DNA of 41,457 bases, taken from positions 1 through 41,457 of the forward strand of contig JAFGMY010000018.1 of assembly GCA_016927325.1 (NCBI GenBank), written 5' to 3'. The notes below the pieces were generated by a model that saw only the letters and a program-made list of their open reading frames with translations, was not told the DNA's origin and ran no database searches. The translations under genes and the position numbers were made by a program. Source of the DNA: Actinomycetota bacterium. Lineage in GTDB: Bacteria; Actinomycetota; Geothermincolia; Fen-727; Anoxymicrobiaceae. The stretch's first letter is position 1. The number at the start of each line of letters is the position of its first letter. This document shows positions 17,322-24,981 of the stretch, piece by piece.

Positions 17322-17359
17322 TCAAGTTTGTGGAGTGCGGCAGCATGAGACAAACTTGA
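17322..17359. promoter_or_regulatory. Perfect 10-bp inverted repeat upstream of the activase/dehydratase operon
   Basis: TCAAGTTTGT (17322-17331) and ACAAACTTGA (17350-17359) are exact reverse complements separated by 18 bp, so the arms are 28 bp apart start to start. No T-run follows on the plus strand, so a simple terminator for the NifU-like gene is unlikely. A TATATT hexamer lies just upstream (17308-17313). The repeat could be a repressor operator or an mRNA leader hairpin for the operon starting at 17406. Which one cannot be decided from the sequence. Confidence 0.5.
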
Positions 17360-17405
17360 AACCTGTAATGGGGACTATTCTAAATTGAAACAAAGGGAGC
17401 GTTAG

Positions 17406-18185
17406 TTGTATTTCGCGGGTGTTGATATAGGTTCGATAACCGCAAAAGCGGTAGTTCTCGATAACGACACGATACTCTCGACCAGCCTGGCCAGGACCGG
17501 GCACGACAGCAGAAACGCGGGGCGGATGGTTCTGGAGGAAGCGCTTGGTGAAGCAGGGATATCAGAGGAGGACCTGGCTAAGGTTATCGCGACGGGATAC
17601 GGCAGGCTGAACGTTGATTTCACCGACGAGAAAGTAACGGAGATAACCTGCCATGCCAGGGGTGCGCACTTCTCACTTCCCGATGTCAGAACCGTGATCG
17701 ATCTTGGGGGACAGGACTCCAAAGGGATAGCAATCGGCGATAACGGAAAAGTAATTGATTTTGTGATGAACGACAAGTGTGCCGCCGGAACCGGAAGGTT
17801 TCTGGAGGTAATGGCCGCGGCGCTGCAGGTGGACCTTGGAGACCTCGGTTCTATTTCGAGAGAGTCGAAGGACCCGGCGCCGATCAGCAGCGTATGCACG
17901 GTCTTCGCTGAAAGCGAAGTCATATCAAGGGTCGCCGAAGGAGTGCTGAAAACGGATATTATAGCCGGTATCCATAAAGCTATCGCGTCCAGAATATTCG
18001 CTATGATTTCCAGGATTCCGGTAAACGAAAAAATAGTCATGACCGGCGGTGTCGCCAGGAACAGCGGTGTCGTGGATGCTTTGGAGGAAAGGTTTAAAAC
18101 GAGGATAATTGTTCCCGGGATGCCTCAGCATATGGGATCTCTCGGAGCCGCCATCATCGCCAGGGAACGTTCCAATGAAACGTGA
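17406..18185 (+). CDS. BadF/BadG/HgdC-type ATP-dependent activase
   Basis: Homodimeric ASKHA-fold ATPase with a bridging [4Fe-4S] cluster that drives a low-potential electron into 2-hydroxyacyl-CoA dehydratases or benzoyl-CoA reductases. The phosphate loop is GVDIGSITAKAVVL near the start. The cluster ligands are the Cys in NDKCAAGTGRF and the Cys in SSVCTVFAESEV, each donated once per subunit. VDLGGQD-type and MTGGVARNSGV blocks complete the ATPase. The 259-residue length matches the HgdC family. The start is a TTG at 17406 with AGGGAG upstream. Two dehydratase-type subunits follow directly, forming an activase-first operon. Confidence 0.93.
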   Translation: MYFAGVDIGSITAKAVVLDNDTILSTSLARTGHDSRNAGRMVLEEALGEAGISEEDLAKVIATGYGRLNVDFTDEKVTEITCHARGAHFSLPDVRTVIDLGGQDSKGIAIGDNGKVIDFVMNDKCAAGTGRFLEVMAAALQVDLGDLGSISRESKDPAPISSVCTVFAESEVISRVAEGVLKTDIIAGIHKAIASRIFAMISRIPVNEKIVMTGGVARNSGVVDALEERFKTRIIVPGMPQHMGSLGAAIIARERSNET

Positions 18186-18227
18186 TCATTAAATATTGTC
18201 TGATTGAAGACCGGGGTGCCGGGAAAA

Positions 18228-19364
18228 ATGTGTGACACTCTTTCGACTCTTTTCGACATGCGGCAGGATCCTTATTCCGGAGCAAGGAGCCTGCATGCGG
18301 CAGGCAGGAGTATCCTGGGATACTCTTGTTCTTATGTACCTGAAGAACTGATATACGCGGCAGGAGTCGTGCCTGTCAGGATTCTCGGGGATAATAAGCA
18401 GAGGGTGGCCTGGGGAGGACATCTTCAAAACTACTGCTGTTCGCTTTCAAGGTCTACTCTGGATATGGCGCTCAACAAGGAGTTTGATTTTGTCGATGGA
18501 TTTGTATTCGGGCATACCTGTGACACGATGCAGAGGTTGAGCGACATCTTGAGGATAAACGCCGGTTTTGAGTTTCACGCGGACCTGGTCGCGCCGTCGA
18601 GGCTTAATGGCGAGGCTGCGTTCGGGTACATGCTTGAGGAACTCGGGGAGTTCAGGTCGAAGCTCGAGGCCCGTTACGGGCCGATAAGCGATGAACGAAT
18701 CGTAGAAAGCATGGCTGTTTATCATGAAAACAGGAAGCTCGTGCGCAAGTTGTACGAGCTCAAGAAACGTAGTCCCGGTAAAATTACGTCTACGGACCTT
18801 ATCTGGGCGGCAACTGCGGGTTATCTGATGGACAGGGCCGGGCACACCAGGCTTCTGAGGGCTCTGCTTGACGAGCTTGAATCCTTAAGCGTCACGCCAG
18901 AGCCGGGGGATGAGAAAATCCCGCTTTTCGGCATCGGTTCCGTGATGGACCAGTGGGAGTTTCTGGATATGATGGAAACCGCCGGCGGCACTTTCATCAA
19001 CGACGATTTCTGCAATGGAGGCCGATACGCTGAGGATTTTGTGCCCGGACCGGATGAGCCTATGGCCGCTCTCGCCCGGAGCTTGATGGGCAGGGCTTCC
19101 TGTCCATGCAAACATGGCGGGGACAGGTCAACCGCGCTGATTGACAAAGTGAAGTATTCCGGCGCTGCAGGGGTGGTGTTTTTCCTGCTCAAATACTGTG
19201 ATCCTCATTCATTCGAGTATCCTCATTTGAAATATTTATTGGGTGAACTGGGTGTGCCTTCAATACTGGTCGAGATTGAACATGGTGCCGTATCGATGGA
19301 AAGCATGCGGACGAGAATCGAAGCTTTGCTGGAAACGATCAAAGGATTGAAGCAGGCCCGTTAA
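18228..19364 (+). CDS. 2-hydroxyacyl-CoA dehydratase / benzoyl-CoA reductase family subunit (HgdB/BcrC-like)
   Basis: Subunit of the D-component of radical 2-hydroxyacyl-CoA dehydratases or of ATP-dependent benzoyl-CoA reductases. The block ILGYSCSYVPEELIYAAGVVPVR is the family hallmark. Probable cluster cysteines are in YSCSYVPEE, FGHTCDTMQRL and LKYCDPHSFEYP, the usual three-Cys pattern. I prefer the ATG at 18228 (GGGAAAA upstream) over the TTG at 18204; neither ribosome binding site is strong. The gene lies 42 bp after the activase and 72 bp before the second subunit. No CoA-transferase, acyl-CoA dehydrogenase or 2-hydroxyacid dehydrogenase is nearby, so the substrate cannot be assigned. 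Confidence 0.88.
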   Translation: MCDTLSTLFDMRQDPYSGARSLHAAGRSILGYSCSYVPEELIYAAGVVPVRILGDNKQRVAWGGHLQNYCCSLSRSTLDMALNKEFDFVDGFVFGHTCDTMQRLSDILRINAGFEFHADLVAPSRLNGEAAFGYMLEELGEFRSKLEARYGPISDERIVESMAVYHENRKLVRKLYELKKRSPGKITSTDLIWAATAGYLMDRAGHTRLLRALLDELESLSVTPEPGDEKIPLFGIGSVMDQWEFLDMMETAGGTFINDDFCNGGRYAEDFVPGPDEPMAALARSLMGRASCPCKHGGDRSTALIDKVKYSGAAGVVFFLLKYCDPHSFEYPHLKYLLGELGVPSILVEIEHGAVSMESMRTRIEALLETIKGLKQAR

Positions 19365-19436
19365 CAGAAGCCGTTAATCCGGGTGGCCACGGGTTTTTAC
19401 ATTACGGCACTTTCGTACAGTGATCTGGAGCAATCA

Positions 19437-20654
19437 ATGGGCGAAGAAGAGAAAGAACTGCATAAAAAGATCCTGGCTACCGACGCCATGAAACAGCTCA
19501 TGGCCACGTACTACATGGAGGCGAAGGCGGCGGAGGGTGATGATAAAAAGCCTGTTTGCTGGATAACCAGCGGCGCCCCGGTGGAGTTTCTGGTAGCTAT
19601 GGATATAATTCCCGTCTATCCGGAAAACCACGGCGCCCTGTGCGGCGCCGCCAGGATGGCGGTGGACCTGGCTGAAATCGCCGAGGGGGCGGGATTCAGC
19701 CGTGATTTATGTTCATATGCCCGGCTGGACATCGGTTCGGCGATGAGCAGGGGAGGGCCGATAGGGGGTCTGCCAAGGCCGGATTTTCTCTTGTGCTGCA
19801 ATAATATATGCGGCACGGTGGTCAAGTGGTACGAAGAGCTTGCCGTATACTTCAACGTGCCGATGTTTCTGATTGATACACCTTTCGTACATGAGAGTTC
19901 CAGGCGGTACGCGATCGACTATGTGGCTGCCCAGTTCAGGGAGCTGATCGAATTTCTGGAGGAGTTTACGGCAGGGAGTTACGATGCGGAAAGGTTCAGA
20001 GAGGTCGCGCTTTTGTCCAAAGAAGGGATCGGCCTGTGGTCCGATATATTGAGGCTGTCCGAAAACCGCCCCTCTCCGATCACCTGCTTTGACGCGTTCA
20101 TACACATGGCTCCTATTGTTACGCTAAGAGGTACTGCCCGGGTTATTGATTACTACCGGGCCCTGAAAGCTGAGATCGAACAAAGAGTTGAAAAGGGGAT
20201 ATCGGCTGTTCCCGAGGAAAGATACAGGCTTCTATGGGACAACATCCCAATATGGTATGAGCTCAGAAACCTTGGGCATTTGTTCGCGGAGCAAGGTGCA
20301 TGTCTGGTAGCAGATACTTATACAACAGCCTGGGCTGTGGAAATAGAGGTTGATGACCCGGTAAACAGCATGGCCAGGGCATATTCCAGCATATATTTGA
20401 ATATCTCCATAGACCTGATGTTCAAGAAGGTGAAAGCTCTTATTGAAAGATATTCAGTGGACGGAGTGGTAATGCATTCGAACCGCTCATGCAAACCTTA
20501 TTCACTGGGGCAGTACGACATCGCAAGAATGATCTTGAGTGAAACCGGTAAACCGGTATTGGTAATCGAGGCTGATATGACCGATTCAAGGGTTTTTTCG
20601 TCTTCACAGGTCCATGACAGAATTCTGGCTTTTATCGAGACCCTGCACTCCTGA
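19437..20654 (+). CDS. 2-hydroxyacyl-CoA dehydratase / benzoyl-CoA reductase family subunit (HgdA/BcrB-like)
   Basis: Second dehydratase/reductase-type subunit, probably forming a heterodimer with the product of the preceding gene. Family blocks include CWITSGAPVEFLVAMDIIPVYPE, LLCCNNICGTVVKWYEEL, the GHLFAEQGACLVADTY segment and MHSNRSCKPYSLGQ near the C-terminus. The cysteines in these blocks are candidate [4Fe-4S] ligands. The ATG at 19437 has TGGAG at the right distance (6 nt), so I use it instead of the track start at 19383 (GTG). It is the last gene of the activase-subunit-subunit operon and is followed by an AT-rich spacer. Confidence 0.88.
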   Translation: MGEEEKELHKKILATDAMKQLMATYYMEAKAAEGDDKKPVCWITSGAPVEFLVAMDIIPVYPENHGALCGAARMAVDLAEIAEGAGFSRDLCSYARLDIGSAMSRGGPIGGLPRPDFLLCCNNICGTVVKWYEELAVYFNVPMFLIDTPFVHESSRRYAIDYVAAQFRELIEFLEEFTAGSYDAERFREVALLSKEGIGLWSDILRLSENRPSPITCFDAFIHMAPIVTLRGTARVIDYYRALKAEIEQRVEKGISAVPEERYRLLWDNIPIWYELRNLGHLFAEQGACLVADTYTTAWAVEIEVDDPVNSMARAYSSIYLNISIDLMFKKVKALIERYSVDGVVMHSNRSCKPYSLGQYDIARMILSETGKPVLVIEADMTDSRVFSSSQVHDRILAFIETLHS

Positions 20655-20863
20655 CACCCCTTCTTTCAGCTAATAATTTATAAATATATCATTAATATTT
20701 TAAGTTATATTGTCTATCGGTTTAGCGGGAGATCAAAAGAAAAGCTTGACATTACTGGAATTTGTTATAGTTTTAACTAATATGGCGGAAACGAGCTGAG
20801 TTCATCGAGCGATACGCGGAAAAAGTTGTCGGTGAAAGGTCTCAATTCTGAAAAGAGGGGGAA
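20655..20863 (+). promoter_or_regulatory. AT-rich spacer with a candidate promoter for the receiver/kinase genes
   Basis: A 209-bp gap markedly richer in A and T than its surroundings. It holds TTGACA at 20746-20751 and TATAGT at 20766-20771. The hexamers fit sigma-70-type boxes, but the 14-bp spacing is shorter than the usual 16-18, so the pairing is tentative. The region most likely separates the dehydratase operon from the signalling genes. Confidence 0.35.
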
Positions 20864-21361
20864 ATGGGGGAAAGGGAACTCCGGGTCTTGATAGTAGAAG
20901 ATATGGAGACTGAAGCCTGGACTATCGGGAAAGTGCTTGAGAAAAAGCTAGGCGCAAGCTTTGATATTGCACTTGACGAGAATGAAGCCCGCCATAAGCT
21001 CAATTCCGGTGAATACGATCTGGTAACCCTTGATTATAAGCTGAGCAACTTTGACGGCCTGGAACTCCTGCGTGAGATAGTTGAGTACGAAAACTGTCCT
21101 CCGGTGATATTTATTACCGGTGACAGCAGTGAGAGTATCGCTGTCGAAGCGTTCAAGATAGGTGCGCTCGGGCATGTCATCAAACAGGGAAATCTGTACA
21201 CCCGGCTTATTGAGGAATCCAGGTTTGCTCTGGCAAAAGCCGCTTATATCAAGGCGAACATCCCTACTGAAAGAGAGATACTGGAACAGTCGCTGCTTAT
21301 CCACGATTTGCAGAACAAGGCGTCCGGCAGGGCATCTAATCTCGGAATACGATTTTTCTGA
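20864..21361 (+). CDS. Stand-alone response-regulator receiver protein
   Basis: A 165-residue protein with one CheY-like receiver domain (about residues 5-125) and a ~40-residue helical tail with no DNA-binding or enzymatic output domain. The acidic pocket is IVEDM near the start, the phospho-acceptor is Asp57 in LVTLDYKLS, the conserved Thr is in FITGDSS, and the Lys in HVIKQGN. GAGGGGGAA precedes the ATG. The domain is clearly paralogous to the receiver that opens the 1062-residue kinase at 24982, sharing DLVTLDYxLxxxxGLxLLxEI. It lies 126 bp before a PAS kinase, its likely partner. Confidence 0.92.
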   Translation: MGERELRVLIVEDMETEAWTIGKVLEKKLGASFDIALDENEARHKLNSGEYDLVTLDYKLSNFDGLELLREIVEYENCPPVIFITGDSSESIAVEAFKIGALGHVIKQGNLYTRLIEESRFALAKAAYIKANIPTEREILEQSLLIHDLQNKASGRASNLGIRFF

Positions 21362-21487
21362 CCCCGGGGCGTTGCGTGTATTTAATTTCCCGGTTACTTG
21401 TAACTGCTGATATAATTCCGCTTGCAGGAAAATGAACGGTGATTTCTTATATATGTTATCGTGCAATGTGGTGTGTGAGCAAAGCGG

Positions 21488-22612
21488 TTGGTGACACCAG
21501 TGAAAAGCGATTCCAGTGAGTTCAACTTCGACTTTTCGTCGGATCACATTGAAGATATTTATAAATCTCTAGTCGAGTCTTCTCCGGACGCGTTATCTTT
21601 TCATTCTATCGATGGTACATTTATCAAGGCTTCTCCGAGGATGGCCGAGCTTCTCGGGTTCGACAATGAAGATCAACTGGTTGGAAGAACTGTTTACGAC
21701 TTCATCTCCAATGAGAGTGTCGACCGGGCAAAGCAGAGCGTCGCCACGATACTTGTCGAGCAAGGCAGGGTGGAGAACAGGGAGTACAAGATTCTGCGCA
21801 AAGACGGGAGCTGTTTTATCGCTGACGCGAGCGCTTCGATTGTGCAGGACAGCCTGGGTGAGCCAAGGGCTGTTATTGCCGTAATCAGAGACATAACCCC
21901 CAGGAAGAAGCTCGAGGAGAAGCTGAAGGCGCTAAACACCGAATTGGAAGACTATGCGCATACTGTTTCCCACGATCTCTCGGGCCCGATAACGAACATA
22001 ATTGTGGCCGGTAAAATGGCTTGCGAGATGCTTGATGGACTACCCGATTGCGAACAGAAGCAAGATATGGAGCAGGTGCTCGAGGCCATTAAGTATCAGG
22101 GAAAGAAAGCCCATGAGATGACAAGGGACCTGCTTTCTCTGGCGGAGGCCGGCCAGATCCCGTACTATGTGGAGGATGTAAGCCTGAGTAACGTCATGAA
22201 CGGAATAACCAAAGCGTTCTCCGGGTGGGTCGAAGAAAACGATATCAAGATTGTCGTGGGGGATGATCTTGGCAGTATCAAGGCAAATCCAACCCAGATC
22301 TACCAGTTGTTCGCAAGCCTTTTCAGGAACGCTGTTCAGCATGGAAAAGCCGATGAACCCGTAATTGAGGTCAGAAGACTTGCGGCTGAAGAGAAAGGGG
22401 AACATAGATTTCTTTTTCGCGACAACGGCCCCGGTATACCGGAGGGCATAATCAACGATCTGTTTCACCCGTTTGTCAAAAGCGGCTATGAGAATACAGG
22501 TGTAGGATTGTCAATTGTCGAGAAGATCGTCAATGTCTACGATGGGGAGATCAAGGCTTATAATCATGATGGCGCCTGCTTCGAGTTCAGTTTGAAGGAA
22601 CCGGTGGAGTAA
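21488..22612 (+). CDS. Soluble PAS-domain sensor histidine kinase
   Basis: A 374-residue kinase with no membrane segment. A PAS domain spans about residues 18-140, ending in the PAC-like VIAVIRDITPRKK. The dimerisation/phospho-acceptor domain has His162 in YAHTVSHDLSGP. The catalytic ATPase shows an N-box (LFRNAVQHG), G1 (FRDNGPGIPEG) and G2 (TGVGLSIVEKIV). The TTG at 21488 is used; GTG codons at 21491 and 21500 are alternatives and no start has a strong ribosome binding site. The architecture equals the C-terminal third of the large kinase downstream. It may phosphorylate the preceding receiver protein, inferred from position. Confidence 0.9.
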   Translation: MVTPVKSDSSEFNFDFSSDHIEDIYKSLVESSPDALSFHSIDGTFIKASPRMAELLGFDNEDQLVGRTVYDFISNESVDRAKQSVATILVEQGRVENREYKILRKDGSCFIADASASIVQDSLGEPRAVIAVIRDITPRKKLEEKLKALNTELEDYAHTVSHDLSGPITNIIVAGKMACEMLDGLPDCEQKQDMEQVLEAIKYQGKKAHEMTRDLLSLAEAGQIPYYVEDVSLSNVMNGITKAFSGWVEENDIKIVVGDDLGSIKANPTQIYQLFASLFRNAVQHGKADEPVIEVRRLAAEEKGEHRFLFRDNGPGIPEGIINDLFHPFVKSGYENTGVGLSIVEKIVNVYDGEIKAYNHDGACFEFSLKEPVE

Positions 22613-22964
22613 GGCGTTGCGCTGTGTTCCATTTTGCGGTTCCGGTTTCCGTCGGCTTTGAGGAAAGAAGAAGATGAAAACGGGATTCCGTAATCCCCGG
22701 CAATTAGATGGAAACTTCGGGTTTGTGATATATTTGGCACTTCAGGGATCACAGGGGATTCGCATCCTGTATGAATAGTTGAGAACCGGTGAAAATGACA
22801 GTTGCTCAAGAGTGAAAAGATCAGGCACTCCATCGATTAACCAGCACTGGCAGCAATACCTCAAACTCGAGCTTTAAACTCAGCCGCAATTTCCCCGGGT
22901 GAAATGGTTTGAAAATTCTGATATAAGGTTGTCCGGGAAGGCACGTTGTACAGGGAGGCATTAA
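22613..22964 (+). other. 352-bp intergenic stretch between two kinase genes; nothing recognised
   Basis: I see no ORF with coding character, tRNA, strong hairpin or well-spaced promoter here. The only notable element is the GGGAGG at 22953-22958, which is the ribosome binding site of the next kinase. A promoter for that gene may be present but cannot be placed with confidence. Confidence 0.4.
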
Positions 22965-24884
22965 GTGCCGATGGAAGGCAAAAGCATCGTTCCGATTGAC
23001 GATTTCTTTTATTTCGTTTGTTCCATGTCGGACTTTGAGACATTCGATGTCGTGAACAGTGAGATGGCCGGGCACCTTGGTTATGAACCTGAAGCTCTTG
23101 CCGGGGTAAAGGTACGTCAGGTTTTCAGCAGTGATGAAGCGGAAGAATGGATCACCTCGGCGAAAGAGGTGTTTGAAAAGAAAAAGAAAGTCCGCCATGA
23201 ACAGTATGTCACCAACAAAGCCGGTCAACGCAGGTTTCTTCGAATCGTAAAGGCGCCAAGGTCCGACAACGATGGCAAGGTGTTAAACGTCGTTTGCGCC
23301 TGCGAAGACATTACAGAGAAGAAAACCGCTGAAGATCTTGTGAAGGCACAAAGGGATATGGCGGTGGCTATGCTGAACAGTGATATCGGCGACACGCTTC
23401 GGACGGGAATTCAGTCTATCCTGGACTGCACCGGCCTTGATTTCGGCATACCGGGGTTGTTGCTTGACGACGATGAGACATGGGAGTTTCCCTGCCTGGT
23501 AGGTGTTTCTGAAAAGTCCGCCGATTCGCTGCGAAAATGGCTGGTGGGCAATAAGGCATATAAAAACAAGCTTGAGAGCAAGCCGGTTTATATGCAATTT
23601 GGAGAGCTCTCCATACAGAGGGACGGCTTCAGGGGTATGGGTGGAATAAAAGCGGTCGCTGTGATACCGGTTGTTGAAGACGGGCGGATGATCGGCACTG
23701 TATACATAGGTTCTCATTCGGCAGAGGTAATCCCCCGTAAATCCCGGGATATTATCGAGGCCCTTGCGGGCCAGATGGGTCAGGCGATAAGCAGGTACAG
23801 AATAGTGGCGGCTTTGAAAGAAAGCGAGGAGACGTATCGTGCTCTGATCGAGGCGTCTCCCGATCCGATTCTTATCATGGATACAAACGCAACGATAATA
23901 AAAGCCTCCAGGCGGGCGCTGGAACTGCTGGAACGCGATGAACACGAGGTGATAGGTGAAGACGCAATGAGATTCATGGCGCCGGAATATGTCGCGGCGG
24001 CCCGTAATGATATTTCCCTGCTGCTCGACACCGGGGTTCTTGTCAACAGGGAATATGAACTCACAAAAAAGAGCGGCGGCCGATTTTATTTCAGTTCCAG
24101 CTATTCAGTAATACACCACGCTGACGGAAGCGCGAAGTCGATTGTCGTCACGGGCAAAGATATGACTGATATTAAGAGGGCGGAGAAAAAGCTCAAAAGA
24201 ATAAACGCGGAACTGCAGAGCTATGCCCATACAGTCTCGCACGATCTCAAGGGGCCCGTTTCGAACATTATTCTGGCCGGTGAGCTGGTTCTTCAAATGC
24301 TCAAGAGGCTTCCCCCGGGGGAAGCCCGTGATGAGATTGAGCAGGTCCTGGGCACCGTGGTGATCCATGGCAACCGGGCGCATGATCTGATACAGAACGT
24401 GCTTGTTCTTGCCGAGGTCGGACAGGAGCCGCATAGGCTGGAGAAGGTCGACCTTCATGAAAAGGTAAAGAGAATTACGCGGGAATATGCGGCTGAGGTG
24501 GAACGAAGAGGGATTAATATCATGGTTGACGAAGATATGGGAACCATGAACGCAAATCTGACGCAGATGTATCAGCTCTTCTCGAACCTTATCTTAAACG
24601 CCATGCGCCACGGTGCCGCCGACAATTCCGTTATCGAAATAAAGAGAATTCCATCCACGCGGCACGGTGAAAGCCGTTTTATGATCAGGGATAACGGACC
24701 TGGAATCCCCGAAGAGGTTATAAAAAACCTGCTGGAAGATATTGCCAGTACGGGCAAAATAAGATATGGAATAGGCCTGTCGATCGCGGAGAAAATAGTC
24801 AAGGCTTACAACGGCGAACTGAGAGTCTATAATGATAACGGCGCCTGTTTTGAGTTTTCCCTGATGGACATCGGTCAGGCTTGA
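22965..24884 (+). CDS. Soluble PAS-GAF-PAS sensor histidine kinase
   Basis: A 639-residue cytoplasmic kinase. Domains in order are a divergent PAS with PAC end (about 15-118, ending CACEDITEKKTAE), GAF (about 125-275, with GGIKAVAVIPVVEDGRMIG), PAS (about 285-405), HisKA with His426 in YAHTVSHDLKGP, and HATPase with NLILNAMRHG, IRDNGPGIPEE and YGIGLSIAEKIV. The GTG start at 22965 has GGAGG 6 nt upstream. From the GAF onward it is collinear with the second half of the 1062-residue kinase downstream, including matching linkers (KAQRD and ASPDPIL). No output regulator with a DNA-binding domain accompanies it. Confidence 0.92.
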   Translation: MPMEGKSIVPIDDFFYFVCSMSDFETFDVVNSEMAGHLGYEPEALAGVKVRQVFSSDEAEEWITSAKEVFEKKKKVRHEQYVTNKAGQRRFLRIVKAPRSDNDGKVLNVVCACEDITEKKTAEDLVKAQRDMAVAMLNSDIGDTLRTGIQSILDCTGLDFGIPGLLLDDDETWEFPCLVGVSEKSADSLRKWLVGNKAYKNKLESKPVYMQFGELSIQRDGFRGMGGIKAVAVIPVVEDGRMIGTVYIGSHSAEVIPRKSRDIIEALAGQMGQAISRYRIVAALKESEETYRALIEASPDPILIMDTNATIIKASRRALELLERDEHEVIGEDAMRFMAPEYVAAARNDISLLLDTGVLVNREYELTKKSGGRFYFSSSYSVIHHADGSAKSIVVTGKDMTDIKRAEKKLKRINAELQSYAHTVSHDLKGPVSNIILAGELVLQMLKRLPPGEARDEIEQVLGTVVIHGNRAHDLIQNVLVLAEVGQEPHRLEKVDLHEKVKRITREYAAEVERRGINIMVDEDMGTMNANLTQMYQLFSNLILNAMRHGAADNSVIEIKRIPSTRHGESRFMIRDNGPGIPEEVIKNLLEDIASTGKIRYGIGLSIAEKIVKAYNGELRVYNDNGACFEFSLMDIGQA

Positions 24885-24981
24885 GTCGTCTCTACATAAA
24901 TCCTTATTGTCCCCCACACGTTGAAGCAGGGGCGTTTTGCTATTACTATTAGTTTAATCGTGGCAAAAACGGGGAGTATAT

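Noticed and set aside
20761-24980. Similarity between the sequences upstream of the free receiver and of the large kinase (TTGxTAT...AAACG)
   Set aside because: The match needs gaps and both stretches are AT-rich, so it is too weak to call a shared regulatory site.
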